Shown here in pieces: positions 42,284-47,556 of a stretch of DNA of 47,556 bases. How positions within the stretch are numbered: the stretch's first letter is position 1; each line of letters begins with the position of its first letter. The DNA is from DATFYM01 sp035315065 (GTDB taxonomy: Bacteria; Acidobacteriota; Terriglobia; UBA7540): NCBI GenBank assembly GCA_035315065.1, contig DATFYM010000175.1, positions 1 through 47,556 on the forward strand. Reading direction: 5' to 3'. The notes under the pieces were generated by a model. It was not told the origin of the DNA. It made no database searches and saw nothing but the letters and a program-made list of their open reading frames with translations. The position numbers and the translations under genes are program-made.

Positions 42284-45022
42284 CTATTCATACCGCAAGG
42301 CAACCATGGGATCCACCCGCATGGCGCGGCGGGCGGGGAGGTAGCACGCAACCAGGGCGACCAGCGTCAGAAGAACCGCCACGCTGGCAAAGGTGAGTGG
42401 ATCAGTGGCGCTCACGCCGAAGAGCATCGAGTATTTGGCCATAAGACGGGTCAATCCCAGCGCCGCCAGAAGGCCGATCGCGACTCCCAGAAGCGCCATT
42501 CTCGCCCCTTGCCCCAAGACCAAACGCAACACGTCCTTTCGCTCGGCGCCGAGCGCGATGCGGATGCCAATCTCATGCGTCCGCTGGCCCACCAGGTAGG
42601 AAATGACGCCGTAGATGCCCACGCTGGCGAGGCCGACGGCCACCGCCGCAAAGGCGGCCAGCAAGATCATGGCGAACTGGCGTGTCGCCAGCGACTGAGC
42701 AATGATTTCGTCCATGGTCTGAATGTCGAACACCACCTGCTCGTTGTTCATGTTCCGAAGGGCGGTTCGAATCGATTGTGTGATTGCGGCCGCAGGGCCG
42801 TCGAAGCGCACCATTCCGCCCGTGCCGCTCCACGATAGCGCCATGGCAGCGTCAGGGAGCTGCATGTACGGGAAATAGAGCTGAGCGCGCAGTGATTGGG
42901 AATCGTCCGAGTCGAGCCCCCACTGTTTGACATGCCCTACAATGCCGACGATTTCCGCCTCACCGCCTTTGTTATCCAGATACACGCGCTTGCCGATGGG
43001 GTCCTGATCGCCGAAGTATTTGTGGGCGAAGACATCGTCGACTGCGATGACGTGAGGCGAGCGTTCGTTGTCTTTGGGGGTAAAGAACCTCCCGCGTTCT
43101 AACGGAATGCCCATCACCTTCAGGTAATCCTCCTGCACCACGTAGCTGAGGGCCCAGGACATGTCATTCAGGGTCGCTGGCTTCGGTTGCCCTTCGATCC
43201 AAAACAGGTCTTCGTCGTCAGAGGCTAATGGTATTGCCCCCCAGGAAAGAGATGCGGCCTGCACCCCCGGAATCGCCTCCAGAGTCTGATTGATACTGCG
43301 CAGAGCGGCGCGAACGCCGGCAGGACTCGCCGTGCGCATGGAAGGAGAAAGGGAAACACCAAACGCCAGCACCTGATGCGAATCAAATCCCGGGTCGACA
43401 CGCCAGAGGCGAGCCAGGGTCCGGACCATGAGGCCGGCGCCGATGAGCAAGACCAGAGCGAGCGCCATTTCCGCCACCACCAAAACCCCGTGCGCGCGGT
43501 GGTGCGCGCCGCTCGCGCCGCGTCCGCCTTCCTTGAGCGTGTCGTGCAAGCTGGGTTTCAAGGCTTTGAGAGCAGGGGCCAGGCCGAAGAGGACTCCCGC
43601 CAGTAATGAAACCGCCAGAGTAAAGATCAGAACCCGGGCGTCGAGTCTGATCTCGCCCGCACGCGGCAGATTGGCTGGCAGCACACCCAGGCCGGCTTGG
43701 GTGCCCCACGCCGCCACGAGCAAGCCGAGCCCACCTCCGGCCAGAGCGAGCAAGACGCTTTCGGTAAGAAGTTGGCGAATGATGCGTGTAGGGGCAGCCC
43801 CTAGGGCTAGACGAATGGCGAATTCGCGGCTGCGTCCGGTGGAGCGCGCCAGCAAAAGGTTGGCGACGTTCACGCACGCGATCAGGAGCACAAAAGTCAC
43901 GGAGGCCAGCAGCACCAGCAGGAAAGGCTGGACGCGACCCACCATGTCTTGCCTCAGGGGCCGGAGCGTCGCGGCGATGCCCTTGTCGTCATCCGGATAG
44001 GCAGCGGCGAGATTTCGCGTAACCCGATCCATATCGGCCCGCGCCTGCTCAATCGTCACTCCAGGCTTCAGCCGGCCGATTCCATGAAACCCCAGTCCGG
44101 CGCCACGCTTAAGGAGCAGATTATTGTCCCATTGGCCGATCGGCACATACACTTGCCTGGCGGTAAAGCTGGGGAGGAGCAGATCGAAATCTGCTGGGAT
44201 CACTCCTACGATCACGTAGCTTCTGCCATCCAACGTGATGCCCTTCCCCAGGACGTCTCGCGCTGAGCCGAACTTCCGCCTCCAGAGGCCGGCGCTGATC
44301 ATGGCAATGGGAGCTGCGCCCACTCGATCCTCGCCTGGCTCAAAATTGCGCCCGATCACGGGCCTCACGCCGAGGAGCGGGAAGAAGTCTGGTGCGATAA
44401 ACTCGCCGCTCACCCGCTCAGCTTCGCCCATGCCGGTCAGGTTGAAGGAGTAGCCGCGCGCGATGGCCATCGAGGAGAAAGTGCGGTTGTCCTTCTGCCA
44501 GTCGAGAAAGTTCGGATAGGAGATCGAGCCGGCCTCAAAATTCGGCTTGCTCTCGTGGAGCGTGACGAGCTGCTCCGGCTGGGGGTAAGGAAGGGGATTC
44601 AGCAGCACGCCATTCACCACCGAAAACAGCGCGGTGTTGGCGCCGATGCCCAGCGCCAGCGTCAGGATGGCCACCAGCGAAAAGCCGGGGGCCTTCGCCA
44701 GCACGCGAAGGCTGTAGCGGACGTCCTGCCAGAGGTCTGCCAGAATATTCCGCCTCTCTCGCGTACCTGGAATAGCGTGCTCCGGCGTTACCGAGCGCTC
44801 GACCCGTTCCAGTTCTCGGGCCAGAAGTCTCTCTCGGTGGAGTTCTTCCCAAGCAGTTTGGCTGGCTTCCGATTCCGTGGCCCCGCCGGCCAGCAGTTCC
44901 TGGTAGCGATCTTCGAGGTGCAGCGCCAACTCCTCGACGATCTCCGCCTCGCGCGTTGGCGCCAGCTTCAAGTTAGCGAGCTGCTTGCTGATCTCTTCTT
45001 TCCAGTCGGACCGCTCGGTCAT
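42284..45022 (-). CDS. Acidobacterial duplicated orphan permease (ADOP, MacB/FtsX type)
   Basis: A 912-residue ABC-type permease without its own ATPase. Residues 1-75 form the permease-prefix domain (EEISKQLANLKLAPTREAEI, LHLEDRYQELL). Then come two MacB/FtsX halves: a membrane segment at about 108-128 (FSLVAILTLALGIGANTALFSVVNG), an extracytoplasmic MacB_PCD domain, three membrane segments at about 380-510 (LLASVTFVLLIACVNVANLLLARSTGR), and a second set ending with LVALVACYLPARRAMRVDPMVALRYE. ADOPs are expanded in Acidobacteria; substrates are unknown. ATG at 45022 follows ggggaaagga. A second ADOP lies 89 bp upstream on the same strand. Confidence 0.95.
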   Translation of the reverse strand: MTERSDWKEEISKQLANLKLAPTREAEIVEELALHLEDRYQELLAGGATESEASQTAWEELHRERLLARELERVERSVTPEHAIPGTRERRNILADLWQDVRYSLRVLAKAPGFSLVAILTLALGIGANTALFSVVNGVLLNPLPYPQPEQLVTLHESKPNFEAGSISYPNFLDWQKDNRTFSSMAIARGYSFNLTGMGEAERVSGEFIAPDFFPLLGVRPVIGRNFEPGEDRVGAAPIAMISAGLWRRKFGSARDVLGKGITLDGRSYVIVGVIPADFDLLLPSFTARQVYVPIGQWDNNLLLKRGAGLGFHGIGRLKPGVTIEQARADMDRVTRNLAAAYPDDDKGIAATLRPLRQDMVGRVQPFLLVLLASVTFVLLIACVNVANLLLARSTGRSREFAIRLALGAAPTRIIRQLLTESVLLALAGGGLGLLVAAWGTQAGLGVLPANLPRAGEIRLDARVLIFTLAVSLLAGVLFGLAPALKALKPSLHDTLKEGGRGASGAHHRAHGVLVVAEMALALVLLIGAGLMVRTLARLWRVDPGFDSHQVLAFGVSLSPSMRTASPAGVRAALRSINQTLEAIPGVQAASLSWGAIPLASDDEDLFWIEGQPKPATLNDMSWALSYVVQEDYLKVMGIPLERGRFFTPKDNERSPHVIAVDDVFAHKYFGDQDPIGKRVYLDNKGGEAEIVGIVGHVKQWGLDSDDSQSLRAQLYFPYMQLPDAAMALSWSGTGGMVRFDGPAAAITQSIRTALRNMNNEQVVFDIQTMDEIIAQSLATRQFAMILLAAFAAVAVGLASVGIYGVISYLVGQRTHEIGIRIALGAERKDVLRLVLGQGARMALLGVAIGLLAALGLTRLMAKYSMLFGVSATDPLTFASVAVLLTLVALVACYLPARRAMRVDPMVALRYE

Positions 45023-45110
45023 GTTCCTTTCCCCTGATCCTTTGACTGCCTCGACCGGTCAACGGTCACTTCTGAGCAGCTATCAGCCCTCAGCTAAAGG
45101 TTCGTGATCT

Positions 45111-47556
45111 TCATTCGTACCGTAAAGCTACTGTCGGATCCACTTTGGTCGCGCGGCGTGCCGGGATGTAGTTTGCCGCGAGGGCCACCGCCGCGAGGAC
45201 CATCGGGACCGCGACAAAGCTGAGGGGGTCAATGGGACTTACCTGATAGAGCAGGCTGGCGATGAGGCGAGCGAGCGCGAATGACGCCGCCAGACCCACG
45301 GCCACTCCACCCAGCATCCAGAGCAGCCCCTCTCCCACCACCAGCCTCACAACGTCGCGGCCCTGCGCGCCGAGCGCCATACGGACCCCAATCTCGTGGG
45401 TCCGTTGCGTCACCGAATACGACATCACGCCATAGATCCCTGCCGCGGCCAGAATCAGGGCGATGGCCGCGAACGTTCCCAGCAGCAGGGTACGGAACCG
45501 CGGCTGGGCCACGGAATCCGAGACTAGCTCATCCATGGTGTGGACCCCATAGAGAGGGATGTCGTTGTTGAGCGCCTGAACCTGCCGTTTTATCTCCGAG
45601 AGCAAGGCGAGACGAGGCGCTCGCGAGCGGATCACGACGTTGCTGCTGGACAGTACGGTCTGCGCATAGGGGACATACATGATGGGATCGAGCGCGGTCG
45701 CCATCGCGTGGTGGTGCACGTCGCCGACTATGCCGACGATCTCGCAGCGGAATTGCATTCCGAAGTCGATGTTCAGGTGCTGGCCGATGGGATTCTGTTT
45801 GGGGAAGTACTGGCTCGCGAAACTGCGGCTAATGATGGCGACTCGGGCCGCGTTCTTGTTGTCCGAGTCACTGAAGTACCGGCCTTCGATGAGCGGGATG
45901 CCCATGGCCCGGAAATAATCGGTGCTGGTGACGCGCGCGTCTTCGTCGGGACGATCAGTGGGCGTGACCGGCGGCCTTCCTTCGATGGTAAAGTAGGTAT
46001 CGTTCTCTTGACCGCTCAAGGGCAGCTCCGAGATGAGCCCCGCATATTCCACCCCCGGCACGGCTCGCAGCCGGTCGAGCAACTGGCCAAAGAACACGGC
46101 CCCTCGAGCCTGGTCGTTCTGACTCGAGCCAAAGCGCGGGAGCGAGACTTGCAGGCTGAGAACGCGGTCGGGCTCGAAACCCGGCTTGACGCTCGCGAGC
46201 CGCGCAAAGCTGCGAATCATCAGGCCGGCGCCAATCAACAGTACCAGCGAGAACGCCACCTCGGCGGACACCAGCAAGTGGTGAAGCCGCTGACGCCGCC
46301 GGCCCGGCGAAGCCCCGCGACCCCCTTCTTTGAGGGTTTCCGTCAATTCCACCTTCGACGCCCTTCGGGCCGGCGCCAGGCCGAAAATCATGCCGGTGAG
46401 GATCGAGACGAGGGCGGTGAAAGCCAAAGCGCGGATGTCCAAGTGAACTTGATCGAGGCGAGGAATATTGGCGGGATGCATCGAGATTAACGCTCGCAGC
46501 CCCACGATGGCCAGCAACACGCCGAAGGCCCCACCGAGTAGACCTAGCAACACGCTCTCGGTGAGTAATTGCCTCATCAGCCGCCCGCTGCTCGCACCCA
46601 GGCTACTGCGCACCGCGATCTCTCTGTGGCGCGCGGTCGCGCGGGCCAGCAGCAGGTGGGCCACGTTAGCGCAGGCGATTAACAGGACGAAGCCGACGGC
46701 GATCATCAGCACCGTGAGCGTCGGGCGCATGTCGCCCACCAGCTTTTTTTGTAACAGCACCGGCTTGACGCCGTAACCGTGGTTCGAATCCGGGTACATC
46801 TTCTCCAGGGTCAGGCTGACAGAGGTCATTTGGGTGCCGGCTTGCCCGAGAGTTACGTCCGGCTTCAGCCGGCCGATGGCCCGAATAAAGTGGAAGCGCC
46901 GGACCTGCATTTCATCCATCTTGAAGGGCAACGGGTTCCAGAGCTGCACCGCTTGGGGAAACTCAAAGCCCGCCGGCATCACGCCGACGATCGTCATGCT
47001 TTGGCCGTCCACGTTGAGCGTCCTGCCGATCGCTTGCACATTACCGCCGAAACGGGCTTGCCAGAGGCCGTAACTAAGGACCACCACTTGGGGCTGCTGC
47101 ACCTGCTCATCGTCCGGCAAGATGGTTCGGCCGAGGACGGGCTTCGCACCGAGCGTTTCGAAAAACCCGGCCGAGACCGCAGCCGAGGAAACACGCTCCG
47201 CCTTGCCGCTCCCTGCCACGGTGCTGTCGATCGGCAGGAAGGCGGCGAGATGCTCGAACGCGGTGCTGCGCGCGCGATAGTCGAGGAAATCCGGCGGAGA
47301 AATCGCGCCGCCATACAGTTGACCCGTACGCAGGTTCGCGGGCCACATCCAAACCAGGCGGTCCGGCTCCGGATAGGGAAGCGCACGCAGCAGCACGCCA
47401 TAGAAGACGCTGAAGATCGCCGTGTTGGCGCCGATGCCGAGCGCCAGCGCCAGTACCGCCACCGCCGTAAAGCCCGGATTCTTGGCCAGCATGCGCACGC
47501 CGTAGCGCAGGTCAAGCCAAAGGTCGGCGATGACGTTCTTGCTTTCTCTCGCTCCC
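45111..47556 (-). CDS. Second ADOP permease, 5' end outside the window
   Basis: At least 815 residues of an ADOP paralogue. The frame is open to the window edge: upstream of the internal Met at 47498 it reads ARESKNVIADLWLDLRYGVR, the usual lead into the first membrane segment (FTAVAVLALALGIGANTAIF). The rest has MacB_PCD, the central membrane segments (LLIACANVAHLLLARATARH) and the C-terminal YIPARRATKVDPTVALRYE. The prefix domain should be outside the window. It is about 40 percent alike to its neighbour by eye, so a tandem duplicate. Same strand, 89-bp gap. Confidence 0.93.
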   Translation of the reverse strand, partial: GARESKNVIADLWLDLRYGVRMLAKNPGFTAVAVLALALGIGANTAIFSVFYGVLLRALPYPEPDRLVWMWPANLRTGQLYGGAISPPDFLDYRARSTAFEHLAAFLPIDSTVAGSGKAERVSSAAVSAGFFETLGAKPVLGRTILPDDEQVQQPQVVVLSYGLWQARFGGNVQAIGRTLNVDGQSMTIVGVMPAGFEFPQAVQLWNPLPFKMDEMQVRRFHFIRAIGRLKPDVTLGQAGTQMTSVSLTLEKMYPDSNHGYGVKPVLLQKKLVGDMRPTLTVLMIAVGFVLLIACANVAHLLLARATARHREIAVRSSLGASSGRLMRQLLTESVLLGLLGGAFGVLLAIVGLRALISMHPANIPRLDQVHLDIRALAFTALVSILTGMIFGLAPARRASKVELTETLKEGGRGASPGRRRQRLHHLLVSAEVAFSLVLLIGAGLMIRSFARLASVKPGFEPDRVLSLQVSLPRFGSSQNDQARGAVFFGQLLDRLRAVPGVEYAGLISELPLSGQENDTYFTIEGRPPVTPTDRPDEDARVTSTDYFRAMGIPLIEGRYFSDSDNKNAARVAIISRSFASQYFPKQNPIGQHLNIDFGMQFRCEIVGIVGDVHHHAMATALDPIMYVPYAQTVLSSSNVVIRSRAPRLALLSEIKRQVQALNNDIPLYGVHTMDELVSDSVAQPRFRTLLLGTFAAIALILAAAGIYGVMSYSVTQRTHEIGVRMALGAQGRDVVRLVVGEGLLWMLGGVAVGLAASFALARLIASLLYQVSPIDPLSFVAVPMVLAAVALAANYIPARRATKVDPTVALRYE

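Noticed and set aside
42284..47556. Dedicated MacB ATPase with the ADOP permeases
   Set aside because: No ATPase gene is found in the window; these permeases are typically orphans.

Overview
The window looks like a chromosomal segment of an Acidobacteriota bacterium, probably class Terriglobia or a relative. This rests on lineage-typical families: a VWFA-related acidobacterial protein (TIGR03436 type), two tandem acidobacterial duplicated orphan permeases (ADOP, FtsX/MacB type), a winged-helix/TolB beta-propeller regulator, a CRTAC1/UnbV protein and a PEP-CTERM protein. Coding DNA is GC-rich, and gaps between genes are long and full of repeats. No rRNA, canonical tRNA, CRISPR array or intact insertion sequence was found.

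Layout. 1-1100: non-coding tandem repeats of about 150 bp. 1109-3768: two truncated KdpD-like proteins without kinase domains. 3901-6147: secreted VWFA-related protein. 6532-7115: 224-bp tandem repeats. 7416-8897: glycerol kinase. 9070-12434: ribosomal protein S1, HU/IHF and a HIT-family hydrolase. 12534-14848: a Ro60/Y RNA locus. 14900-24582: housekeeping and metabolic genes (methyltransferase, UvrC-like, CRTAC1, CDF transporter, TPR protein, acyl-CoA thioesterase, RidA, aminotransferase class V, NTF2-like). 24600-30640: a gene-poor accessory region with repeats, a transposase remnant, an unknown gene beside a broken Hsp70-like gene, a PIN/AbrB toxin-antitoxin pair between duplicated BrnA-like remnants, and a broken four-helix-bundle gene. 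30649-47556: UPF0182 membrane protein, CadC-like regulator, repetitive PEP-CTERM surface protein, DinB protein, ribbon-helix-helix protein, HtpX protease and two ADOP permeases (the second runs off the window).

The most interesting system is at 12534-14848. A TROVE/vWA protein (Ro60, Rsr) is preceded by two RNAs that fold as Y RNAs carrying a circularly permuted tRNA mimic: T arm, then a closed acceptor-like hairpin, then D arm, opened where the anticodon would be. The second RNA matches tRNA geometry almost base for base. A four-cysteine protein gene lies between the RNAs, and its ribosome binding site is built into the closing stem of the first RNA, which suggests coupling between Y RNA folding and translation.

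A second genome-scale theme is a family of intergenic elements made of about 7-bp tandem units, often arranged as two inverted arms. They recur at more than ten places, share an outer arm sequence at some loci, and have overwritten the 3' ends of at least three genes.
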